This document shows, one piece after another, positions 1 to 5,470 of a stretch of DNA of 7,289 bases; positions within the stretch are counted from its first letter, which is position 1; each line of letters begins with the position of its first letter. A program made the position numbers and the translations under genes. The notes beneath the pieces are model-generated. The model had not been told where the DNA came from and did not search any database. It was given only the letters and a program-made list of their open reading frames with translations. This stretch comes from Candidatus Zymogenus sp. GTDB lineage: Bacteria; Desulfobacterota; Zymogenia; Zymogenales; Zymogenaceae. Where the stretch lies: assembly GCA_030613285.1 (NCBI GenBank), contig JAUWME010000108.1, positions 1 through 7,289 on the forward strand. Reading direction: 5' to 3'.

Positions 1-537
1 GAAAACACCTGTCTTGTGGTAATCGATTTTCAGGTTGCCCTTCTTTCTGCAATGAAGGACAAAATCGCAAACAAAATCTCAAAAAACGGAGTCATCCTCA
101 TAGAGGGGGCAAAGATATTAGGCCTTCCCATCATCGTTACCGAGCAGTACCCCAAAGGACTGGGAGTGACGATTCCACCCGTAGTCACGGCACTGGGAGA
201 TAATTACAAACCTCTTGAAAAGCTCTCTTTTTCCATCATGGGGGAAGATGAAATCAAGGACGCTATTTGTAATCTTAAAGTTGATAATTTTCTCCTCACG
301 GGGATGGAGACCCATGTCTGCATTCTTCAGAGTGCCCTGGATATGGAGGATGCCGGGTTTTCTCCTTACGTCGTTCTTGATGCAGTATCTTCAAGGAAAA
401 AGCTCGATTGGAAAGTCGGTATAGATTCGGTTAAAAGAGGCGGGGGGAAAATAACTACAACTGAGACAATACTCTTTCAGCTCCTCAAAAAAGCGGGCGG
501 CAGCGAGTTTAAGGAGATATCTCAATTACTAAAATAG
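1..537 (+). CDS. Isochorismatase-family cysteine hydrolase, 5' partial
   Basis: The frame is open from base 1, so the gene begins outside the window; the GTG at 16 lies inside a conserved strand and is unlikely to be the true start. The visible 178 residues carry the family's catalytic triad: Asp9 in VVIDFQ, Lys74 in PLEKLSFS and Cys107 in GMETHVCILQS (numbered from base 1). The stretch TEQYPKGLG is also typical of the YcaC/ISOC subgroup. Members are cytoplasmic Rossmann-like hydrolases that attack amides, imides or vinyl ethers through a cysteine nucleophile; substrates differ widely and cannot be read from this sequence. The fragment is close to the usual length of about 180-200 residues, so only a few N-terminal residues are missing. 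The family call is firm; nicotinamidase, isochorismatase or another amidase activity is not distinguishable. Confidence 0.9.
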   Translation, partial: ENTCLVVIDFQVALLSAMKDKIANKISKNGVILIEGAKILGLPIIVTEQYPKGLGVTIPPVVTALGDNYKPLEKLSFSIMGEDEIKDAICNLKVDNFLLTGMETHVCILQSALDMEDAGFSPYVVLDAVSSRKKLDWKVGIDSVKRGGGKITTTETILFQLLKKAGGSEFKEISQLLK

Positions 538-575
538 CAAACGGAAATTCACTTTTAATATCAACGATTTATAAC

Positions 576-603
576 TTGACTTTACGGCCTCCCTGTGTAA
601 AAA
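576..603 (+). promoter_or_regulatory. Possible sigma70-type promoter upstream of mgtE
   Basis: TTGACT at 576-581 is followed after 16 nt by TAAAAA at 598-603, giving 5/6 and 4/6 matches to the consensus. It sits about 75 nt before the mgtE start, which would leave a leader holding the hairpin at 633-653. A second perfect TTGACA at 615-620 has no convincing -10 box at the right distance, so it is less likely to be the functional one. Confidence 0.3.
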
Positions 604-632
604 TCTACCAACTCTTGACAAAATGACTTAGA

Positions 633-663
633 AGCGTGTTTTTGAACACCGCTTAATTTTCTT
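633..663 (+). terminator. Hairpin with T-rich tail between the hydrolase gene and mgtE
   Basis: The arms AGC-GTGTT (633-640) and AACAC-(C)-GCT (645-653) can form an eight-pair stem with one bulged C and a TTTG loop. The T-rich stretch TAATTTTCTTT follows directly. It could be a weak intrinsic terminator of the hydrolase transcript. If mgtE is transcribed from the candidate promoter at 576-603, it would instead lie in the mgtE leader. The stem is short and AT-rich, so strength is doubtful. Confidence 0.35.
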
Positions 664-676
664 TGGATAGGCTCAA

Positions 677-2020
677 ATGTCAACAACCCAAGACAAAACA
701 AAACGACTTCTCAAGCTCATGGAAAACGATGACATCCGTGAACTGATGGAGGAGATTAAAAACTATCACCCCGCCGACATTGCGGAGTTTGTGAAGTTTC
801 TCCTGCCGGATGAGAAAAAGTTCGTCTTCTCGCTTTTGGACACAGCCACCGCAGCAGACGTGATTGTTGAGCTTGACGAGGACACAAGGCAGCTGATTCT
901 ACAGAAGATACAGAGCAATAGAATCACCGAGATTGTAGATGACCTTGAGACCGATGATGCCGCGGATATCATCGATGTCCTTCCCGACGACATCGCCCAG
1001 GAAGTCCTCGAAAAAATCGACGAGGAAGATGCCGAGGACATTCAGCGTTTGATGCGCTATCATGAGGAATCCGCAGGCGGCATCATGCAGGCAGAGCTTG
1101 TAAGCGTCAGCAAAAACGCCAACATCTCAACCGCCATCGAAGAAATCAGGGCAATGTCCGGAGAGATGGAAGATATCCACAATGTCTTTGTCGTTGACAA
1201 AGATGAGAAATTGGTCGGAGTGCTGCCCTTAAGAAAACTAATCCTCGCATCGCCTAAAAGCAAGATTTTTTCCATAATGGATAAAGACCCAATAAGCGTT
1301 ACCGCCGATCTTGATCAGGAGGAAGTAGCAAGGATATTTAAAAAATACGACCTTGTTGCCATGCCCGTTGTGGACACACACGAAAGGCTTCTCGGTCGTA
1401 TCACGGTAGATGACATCGTTGACATTATAGAGGAAGAGGCCACAGAAGACATCATCAAACTGACAGGCGCCGTGGATGATTACGCTTGGTCGTCCTCTGT
1501 GTTTAAAAACGCCAGCACCAGGCTCCCTTGGCTCTTTGCAAGCTGGGTGGGTGGTATTATCGCATCTGTGATTATCGGGATGTTTAAAGATACCCTGTCA
1601 GAAGCAGTAGTGCTGGCAGCATTCATGCCCGTCATTGCGGGGATGGGAGGAAACGTGGCATCCCAGTCTTCCACAATTGTCGTTCGGGGAATTGCAATCG
1701 GAAGTATTGATGTAAAAAAACTCTGGCAGGTTGTATCGCGGGAGGTGAGGGTCGGGATACTTTTGGGAGTAACTTACGGGGTTCTCTTGGGAATTTTTGC
1801 CCGGATTTTCTACATAGATGTTTTTAGGCTCTGGATTGTTGTGGGATTTGGAATTTTCGCCTCGATGACCATCGCCGCCACAATGGGAACCATGATGCCC
1901 ATTATCCTTGCCAAACTCGGAATTGATCCAGCCGTGGCATCAGGCCCCTTTGTCAGCACCACAACTGACATTATCAGCATCCTTATGTATTTTACCCTTG
2001 CTACAATAATTATCCTATAA
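677..2020 (+). CDS. mgtE: Magnesium channel/transporter MgtE
   Basis: The 447-residue product matches the full length of MgtE (about 450). MgtE is a homodimeric inner-membrane channel that admits Mg2+ and is gated by its own cytoplasmic Mg2+-sensing domains. In order: an acidic helical N-domain rich in Asp/Glu (about residues 15-130, with HPADIAEF and LPDDIAQEVLEKI repeats), two CBS domains (about 135-255, starting at SAGGIMQAELVSV), a connecting helix, and five membrane helices from about residue 282. Family signatures are GMGGNVASQSSTIVVRG in the membrane part and DPAVASGPFVSTTTDI near the end; Asp431 there corresponds to the pore Asp known from the Thermus protein. The ATG has a modest ribosome site (GGATAGG, 5 nt upstream). 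No M-box riboswitch is visible ahead of it. recO begins 10 nt after the stop. Confidence 0.97.
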   Translation: MSTTQDKTKRLLKLMENDDIRELMEEIKNYHPADIAEFVKFLLPDEKKFVFSLLDTATAADVIVELDEDTRQLILQKIQSNRITEIVDDLETDDAADIIDVLPDDIAQEVLEKIDEEDAEDIQRLMRYHEESAGGIMQAELVSVSKNANISTAIEEIRAMSGEMEDIHNVFVVDKDEKLVGVLPLRKLILASPKSKIFSIMDKDPISVTADLDQEEVARIFKKYDLVAMPVVDTHERLLGRITVDDIVDIIEEEATEDIIKLTGAVDDYAWSSSVFKNASTRLPWLFASWVGGIIASVIIGMFKDTLSEAVVLAAFMPVIAGMGGNVASQSSTIVVRGIAIGSIDVKKLWQVVSREVRVGILLGVTYGVLLGIFARIFYIDVFRLWIVVGFGIFASMTIAATMGTMMPIILAKLGIDPAVASGPFVSTTTDIISILMYFTLATIIIL

Positions 2021-2030
2021 TAGTTTTAAC

Positions 2031-2894
2031 ATGGTAATGAGAAGAACCATCACGCCTGCTATCCTCCTGATGACAAGGGATATGGGAGAATCGGATCTCT
2101 TGGTGAATCTCTTCACGAGGGATTCTGGGATCGTTGTGGGAATTGCCAAAGGGGCAAAAAAGAGTATGAAGAGGTTTGTCAACACCTTTGATATGGCAAA
2201 CCTAATTACGGCAAAGTTTTATCGGCCGAATGGGAGAGAACTTTTTATCATCGAGGATGCGTCTCTCATAGATTCTTTTCCCCACCTCTCAAACTCATTG
2301 AATCTTCTATCGTATGGAGAATTTACACTGGAATTGATAAGCCAGTTTGCTCCAGAAGGTGTACCTCAAAAAAAACTGTTTGATGCTGTAAGCTCATTTC
2401 TCACAACCATCAATGTTATCGGCTCAACAAATGAACGATGGAACGGATCTTCAACGGGGACGGTGGAGGGGCTTTTTTGGTCTCACACGTTAAAGTTTTT
2501 GGAGGAGCTGGGGATTGCCCCCCTCTTAGAAAAGTGTGTCAGGTGTGGAAAAGAGTTTAATAGCAACAAGATTGACAATATTACTAATTTGTCATATAAT
2601 GTATCCAACAATAACACACACAAAGGTGAGTTAGACCTTTTTGTTCCGTCGGCTGGCGGGATGGTCTGCAACGGGTGCCTCCTCTCCCGGGAGGGGGGTG
2701 TCCCTTTTTCCAGAGGGACAATCATGGCGCTTATAAAAGCAAAAGATGTCCCCATTGAACGTCTTGCCATACTAAAATTCACCAGGGACTCCCTAAGAGA
2801 GATTAGAAAAGGACTTATGGCTTTTATTCGGTATCAAGCGGGACGCTCGATGAAATCCGCCGATTTCATCGAACGCTACCTGAAAAGTGATTAA
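2031..2894 (+). CDS. recO: DNA repair protein RecO
   Basis: RecO works with RecF and RecR to load RecA on SSB-coated DNA at gaps, and also anneals strands. The N-terminal OB-fold reads typically (TPAILLMTRDMGESDLLVNLFTR, then GIVVGIAKGAKKS, residues about 6-80), followed by a helical C-terminal domain. Two CxxC pairs, Cys169/Cys172 (CVRC) and Cys213/Cys216 (CNGC), form the zinc site seen in many RecO proteins. At 287 residues it is longer than the common 240-250; part of the excess is an Asn-rich stretch between the two Cys pairs (about 176-202). The start chosen is the first ATG 10 nt after mgtE; an ATG two codons later is equally possible. No Shine-Dalgarno sequence is visible, which suggests coupling to mgtE or a leaderless message. 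Confidence 0.93.
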   Translation: MVMRRTITPAILLMTRDMGESDLLVNLFTRDSGIVVGIAKGAKKSMKRFVNTFDMANLITAKFYRPNGRELFIIEDASLIDSFPHLSNSLNLLSYGEFTLELISQFAPEGVPQKKLFDAVSSFLTTINVIGSTNERWNGSSTGTVEGLFWSHTLKFLEELGIAPLLEKCVRCGKEFNSNKIDNITNLSYNVSNNNTHKGELDLFVPSAGGMVCNGCLLSREGGVPFSRGTIMALIKAKDVPIERLAILKFTRDSLREIRKGLMAFIRYQAGRSMKSADFIERYLKSD

Positions 2895-2940
2895 ACAGAT
2901 GGGAATCTCTCACAATATTTGCAACATTTTTACGTAGTAC

Positions 2941-2973
2941 TTGACATTTCGCGAAAAAAGGATAAATTATATA
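2941..2973 (+). promoter_or_regulatory. Promoter candidate for the zinc peptidase gene
   Basis: A perfect -35 box TTGACA lies at 2941-2946. Possible -10 boxes are TAAATT at 2963-2968 (16-nt spacer, 4/6 matches) or the AT-rich TATATA at 2968-2973 (21-nt spacer). The ribosome site AAAAAGGAG at 2983-2991 follows, ending 9 nt before the ATG. The exact -10 is uncertain; the -35 is clear. Confidence 0.5.
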
Positions 2974-2999
2974 TCTCATCTAAAAAGGAGACATAAAAA

Positions 3000-3707
3000 A
3001 TGTATTTTGATCCAATCTATTTTATCTTCGTTGGACCCGCACTGCTGTTATCAATGTACGCATCTTTCAAGGTTAAGAGTGCGTTCAAAAAATATTCAAA
3101 AGTTCCTACGGCATCAGGGCTGACAGGAGCACAGGCCGCAGCCAATATGTTAAGGAGCGAAGGTGTAACTAACGTCGAGATCGAGCCTACCAAGGGTTTT
3201 TTGAGCGACCACTACGACCCAAGAAGCAAGACTCTCAGGCTGTCCCCCGATGTTTACTCAGGACGCTCAGTGGCTTCGCTTGGAGTTGCAACCCACGAGG
3301 CAGGACACGCCCTGCAAGACGCCGGCGGTTACGCTCCACTTAAACTCAGGTCGGCAATAGTCCCCGCCGCCAGCATCGGCTCAAAACTCGCATGGCCACT
3401 TCTCATCATCGGTGGGATAATCATGTATACGGGATCAGTCTTCGGTCTGGTCATGGTCAAGATCGGGATTATCTTCTTTTCGGTTGCAGTCGCATTTCAA
3501 CTGGTCACCCTCCCGGTGGAGTTCAACGCCAGCAAGCGGGCACTCCGCGCCCTATCGTCCTCCGGTATGCTGATGGAAGAAGAAGTGTCAGGCGCAAGAA
3601 AAGTGCTCAATGCCGCCGCCCTGACTTACGTGGCCGCCGCCGCCACCGCTGTTTTACAACTCCTCTACTTCCTGTTCAGGTTCGGTCTTCTTGGCGGAAG
3701 GGATTAG
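3000..3707 (+). CDS. YugP-type membrane zinc metallopeptidase
   Basis: The 235-residue protein belongs to the neutral zinc metallopeptidase family typified by Bacillus YugP (Pfam Zn_peptidase_2). The zinc motif HEAGH is at residues 99-103 (His99, Glu100, His103) within GVATHEAGHALQD, and the downstream family motif LPVEFNASKRAL carries Glu174, a likely third ligand. Membrane segments are predicted at about 4-24, 120-145, 146-170 and 205-230, which places the catalytic domain at the membrane surface. The length is normal for the family. The physiological substrate is not established for these proteins. The ATG is supported by a strong AGGAG site 9 nt upstream. It has its own promoter and stands apart from recO (105 nt gap), so it is probably a single-gene unit. 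No frame damage is seen. Confidence 0.92.
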   Translation: MYFDPIYFIFVGPALLLSMYASFKVKSAFKKYSKVPTASGLTGAQAAANMLRSEGVTNVEIEPTKGFLSDHYDPRSKTLRLSPDVYSGRSVASLGVATHEAGHALQDAGGYAPLKLRSAIVPAASIGSKLAWPLLIIGGIIMYTGSVFGLVMVKIGIIFFSVAVAFQLVTLPVEFNASKRALRALSSSGMLMEEEVSGARKVLNAAALTYVAAAATAVLQLLYFLFRFGLLGGRD

Positions 3708-3708
3708 A

Positions 3709-3741
3709 CCCTCCTCGCACCCTCCCCGCACCCCTCTCCGT
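3709..3741 (+). other. C-rich, G-poor strip after the zinc peptidase gene
   Basis: Directly after the stop codon the plus strand is strongly C-rich, with a near-repeat CTCCTCGCACC / CTCCCCGCACC. No hairpin with a T-run follows the gene. Such C>G stretches are typical of Rho loading sites, so Rho-dependent termination here is a reasonable but untested inference. Confidence 0.25.
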
Positions 3742-3746
3742 AATTG

Positions 3747-3833
3747 TTTTGTTCACCACCGTGGAGCCACTGCACATTGATTTTGTTCATCACCGTGGGG
3801 CCACTGCACATTGATTTTGTTCATCACCGTGGG
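3747..3833. repeat. 34-bp tandem direct repeat, about 2.5 copies
   Basis: Copy 1 is 3747-3780, copy 2 is 3781-3814 and a partial third copy is 3815-3833. Each begins TTTTGTTCA(C/T)CACCGTGG and ends GCCACTGCACATTGA. The first two copies differ at only two positions. Each copy contains the self-complementary core GTGG-(A/G)G-CCAC. The unit is not a multiple of three and no supported gene covers it, so it is an intergenic repeat rather than a repeated peptide. The rest of the gene-free gap 3708-4018 shows only the C-rich strip and the promoter at 3935. Confidence 0.9.
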
Positions 3834-3934
3834 TTTTGTTGCCGCCCCACATTATCCCTCTCGTGGTCTATTGTGATACACTCCGCAGTGTCAAAGGAGT
3901 TCTTGACAATTTTTCTGTAACCCCGCAAAAACTA

Positions 3935-3963
3935 TTTACAATGCCCGCAAAATCAGATATAAT
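3935..3963 (+). promoter_or_regulatory. Near-consensus sigma70 promoter with a dyad on the -10 box
   Basis: TTTACA at 3935-3940 and a perfect TATAAT at 3958-3963 are separated by exactly 17 nt. Transcription would start near 3970, about 50 nt before the ATG of the membrane protein at 4019. The -10 lies inside the perfect inverted repeat GATAT-A-ATATC (3956-3966), which could serve as an operator or be a by-product of AT-richness. A TTGACA at 3903-3908 further upstream lacks a matching -10. Confidence 0.7.
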
Positions 3964-4018
3964 ATCAAACACCAGATAAGATATTAGATACTATATCATC
4001 TCTATCTGAGGATTTTTC

Positions 4019-4489
4019 ATGATCACAAAAAGTCGCCAAAGAAAACCCCTTCCCCATCGCGCCAATTCCCTCGACATATCGGGGCAGTTTCTCCTGACGT
4101 TGGGAACCCTCTTTGCCGTAATCATCTCGTTTATTGCGGCCGCCTCAATTGCAGGACTGGGCGCAAGACCAATCTTTTTGACTTTAATTTTCATCCTGTT
4201 TTTCACAATCCTTTTTGTTCCCATCTCCATCGCCATAAGACCCCTGATCGAAACCGATACCATTGAGAAGTATCTGGATAATATGGAAAAGCGTGTAAAA
4301 AAGTGGGAGTTTAAAGAGGATGATCTCAACGATCTAAAGAGATTGAAGAATTACATGAGACGTCAGAGAAAAATGAAAAATACTGAATTGTTTCATCGAG
4401 TGGTATTTGTCCTGTCAGAGATGGAAAAGATTGATCGGGCCAGAACAGATTTCTACTGGGACGAGCCCCCAGAGGGGTCGCTCCATTAA
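4019..4489 (+). CDS. Unrecognised small membrane protein with two N-terminal helices
   Basis: I do not recognise this 156-residue protein. It starts with a basic segment (KSRQRKPLPHR), then has two hydrophobic spans at about residues 21-46 and 51-73 joined by a very short turn, which suggests a hairpin in the inner membrane with both ends in the cytoplasm. Residues about 78-140 are highly charged and look helical, possibly coiled-coil (KYLDNMEKRVKKWEFKEDD, then LKRLKNYMRRQRKMK). The tail is acidic and Pro-containing (WDEPPEG). The call as a real gene is supported by a near-consensus promoter at 3935-3963, the ribosome site TGAGGA 6 nt before the ATG, and the coherent membrane-plus-helix pattern. 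It has no operon partner, as the following 95 bases are repeats. No function is proposed. Confidence 0.75.
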   Translation: MITKSRQRKPLPHRANSLDISGQFLLTLGTLFAVIISFIAAASIAGLGARPIFLTLIFILFFTILFVPISIAIRPLIETDTIEKYLDNMEKRVKKWEFKEDDLNDLKRLKNYMRRQRKMKNTELFHRVVFVLSEMEKIDRARTDFYWDEPPEGSLH

Positions 4490-4502
4490 CCTGCTGATAA
4501 AA

Positions 4503-4571
4503 GGGGCTGTCGTAAATGTGGAGGGGGTTGCCGTAAACTGGAGAGGAGACTGTCGTAAATGTAGGGGGGGG
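4503..4571. repeat. Degenerate 21-22 bp G-rich repeats ending in a G8 tract
   Basis: Three imperfect copies share the core TG(T/C)CGTAAA(T/C) followed by a purine-rich G run. CGTAAA begins at 4511, 4532 and 4554, so the spacing is 21 and 22 bp. The third copy runs into eight consecutive G at 4564-4571. Copies are interspersed with GGAGGGGG- and GGAGAGGAG-like strings. A related CCGTAAACCTG appears at 5191-5201. No gene is assigned to 4490-4583. Confidence 0.6.
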
Positions 4572-4583
4572 TTGTTGCATTGA

Positions 4584-4781
4584 ATCGTAGGCAATAAGAA
4601 GAAGTGCTGGGTGAGGATGAGGGTAAACGGTGTTTCGGGAAGGTGGATAGAGCCCCATGCGGTGGGAAAATATAAGAGCGAAAAAGAGGTGCTCTTCCCG
4701 CAAGGCACGAGCTTTAAGGTAAGGGAATATAGGATTATAAATGAAAACGAAATAGAGATTGACCTTGACGAAGTACAATAA
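4584..4781 (+). pseudogene. C-terminal remnant of an ADP-ribosyltransferase-like gene
   Basis: After a TGA at 4581 the frame stays open to TAA at 4779-4781. Starting from the ATG at 4617 it gives 54 residues. The order of features (a beta strand, SGRWIEP, then KYKSEKEVLFPQGTSFKV and a strand ending IDLDEVQ) resembles the final part of ADP-ribosyltransferase domains in exoenzyme toxins and in phage head-morphogenesis fusion proteins. There, ExE-VL-P-G-F-V is the catalytic biglutamate segment; here it is Glu22 and Glu24 counting from the ATG. The NAD-binding Arg and the STS-type motif, which belong roughly 50-100 residues earlier, are not found upstream, so the piece cannot be a working enzyme alone. 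The upstream sequence is replaced by G-rich repeats. The identification is from motif recall on a short segment and is moderate at best. An alternative is an unrelated small protein. Confidence 0.5.
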
Positions 4782-4816
4782 GGGCAGAATATGGCAGACA
4801 AGGAAACAGTAAGAAG

Positions 4817-5074
4817 GTGTTGAAAAAGTGGAGTGAAAGCCCCCTTGTGAATGCATGCCCATGCGCTACATGCGCAAATTATATCATCGACGATGAAAAA
4901 CATTTGACTTGCCGTGCCTATCCCGAGAGAATCCCTGACGTGATAATAAACGGTGAAGTTGACCACAAAAAGCCACATCCTGGCGACCATGGAATCCAGT
5001 ACGAGGAAGAGCCAATAGACCTTGAATTTGAAAGGTTTTTAAGGAAAATTAGAAACTATGGCAAAGGTTCTTGA
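4817..5074 (+). CDS. Small Cys-rich protein, possibly 5'-damaged
   Basis: The frame encodes 85 residues from a GTG at 4817. It has a putative metal-binding set, Cys14, Cys16, Cys19 and Cys32 (CPCATC then CRAYP), followed by RIPDVIINGEVDHKKP and HPGDHGIQYEEEP. This C-x-C-x2-C...CxAxP..IP..I..G..DH..P..GDxGI pattern recalls a common small uncharacterised family that I associate with phage-type gene neighbourhoods; function is unknown. The start is doubtful. The best-placed ATG (4791, with AGGG 6 nt ahead) is in another frame and stops after ten codons (MADKETVRRC). One extra G near 4816 would fuse MADKETVRR to VLKKWSESP in a single 94-residue protein, so a one-base deletion may have broken the original gene. 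It overlaps the next small ORF by 17 nt. Confidence 0.55.
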   Translation: MLKKWSESPLVNACPCATCANYIIDDEKHLTCRAYPERIPDVIINGEVDHKKPHPGDHGIQYEEEPIDLEFERFLRKIRNYGKGS

Positions 5075-5150
5075 AAATATTGACAACGAGATCAAAAAGG
5101 AGATTAAGCTGTTGGTGGATAAATATCCCGACTTTTGGGGGAAATATTAA
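5058..5150 (+). CDS. 30-residue ORF overlapping the Cys-rich gene
   Basis: ATG at 5058 opens a 30-residue frame that overlaps the 3' end of the preceding gene by 17 nt and ends at TAA 5148-5150. The peptide is charged and helix-like in its first two thirds (ENIDNEIKKEIKLLVDKYP) and ends DFWGKY. Overlapping starts of this sort are usual in compact phage-like operons. A purine-rich AAGGA lies 12 nt upstream, rather far for a ribosome site. It may be a complete micro-protein, the stump of a longer gene, or chance. I do not recognise it. Confidence 0.35.
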   Translation: MAKVLENIDNEIKKEIKLLVDKYPDFWGKY

Positions 5151-5274
5151 TATCGCATAATATATCAAATAAATTTCAAACGTGGCTCCCCCGTAAACCT
5201 GAACGTGAGGACAGAGAAAAGCATAGAGCTAAAATAGTCGTGTCGAAATAGACATTACCGACAACCTGAAAAAC

Positions 5275-5309
5275 AGGCCCGGTTAGTGAGAAACTACTGC
5301 CGGGCCTTT
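5275..5309. terminator. Strong GC-rich hairpin, bidirectional terminator candidate
   Basis: AGGCCCGG (5275-5282) pairs perfectly with CCGGGCCT (5300-5307); a further AGT/ACT pairing within the 17-nt loop shortens it. On the plus strand only TTT follows. On the minus strand the same stem is followed by GTTTTTC, a better U-tract. It would end plus-strand transcription from the accessory patch and shield pmbA from it. In the gene-free stretch 5151-5470 the only other structures seen are this hairpin's neighbour CCTG-AAAAA-CAGG (5265-5277, overlapping) and the inverted repeat at 5411-5435. Confidence 0.6.
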
Positions 5310-5410
5310 GACATTGGGGCGTATCTCTGCTATTATTCAACTCCTAACAAAACCTCCTAATGGAGATTTATCGTCGCTTTTAGCAATGTTATAAATGATG
5401 AAAATCAGTG

Positions 5411-5435
5411 GGTGTCAGGGACAAACAAATTTGTC
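5411..5435. repeat. REP-like inverted repeat upstream of pmbA
   Basis: GGTGTCAGGGACAAA is followed after CAAA by TTTGTC, giving GACAAA (5420-5425) and TTTGTC (5430-5435) as perfect 6-bp arms with a 4-nt spacer. The left half resembles the GGTGTCAGG(G/C)AC ends that I recall from REP-type palindromes mobilised by Y1/IS200-like transposases. The expected right half (CCTGACACC) is degraded here, so at most it is a decayed copy. It lies 36 nt before the pmbA start. Confidence 0.4.
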
Positions 5436-5470
5436 ATGCTACCCTTCTTAAAAACCAATAGGGCATTCCA

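Noticed and set aside
615..643. Second mgtE promoter from the perfect TTGACA at 615-620
   Set aside because: At 16-18 nt spacing there is no sequence resembling a -10 box, and the region is occupied by the hairpin.
3392..3814. Plus-strand frame of 140 residues running into the 34-bp repeat
   Set aside because: It is out of frame within the zinc peptidase gene, with an Arg/His-rich translation; the 34-bp unit shifts frame each copy, so the repeat is not coding.
3747..3833. CRISPR array
   Set aside because: The copies are directly adjacent with no unique spacers, and there are no cas genes in the window.
3903..3936. Promoter from TTGACA at 3903-3908
   Set aside because: No acceptable -10 box at the right distance; the TTTACA/TATAAT pair just downstream is far better.
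4326..4990. Two long minus-strand frames (4326-4862 and 4415-4990)
   Set aside because: They overlap each other and lie opposite the membrane-protein end, the ART-like tail and the Cys-rich gene. Their translations show no family features and no ribosome sites, so they are antisense shadows.
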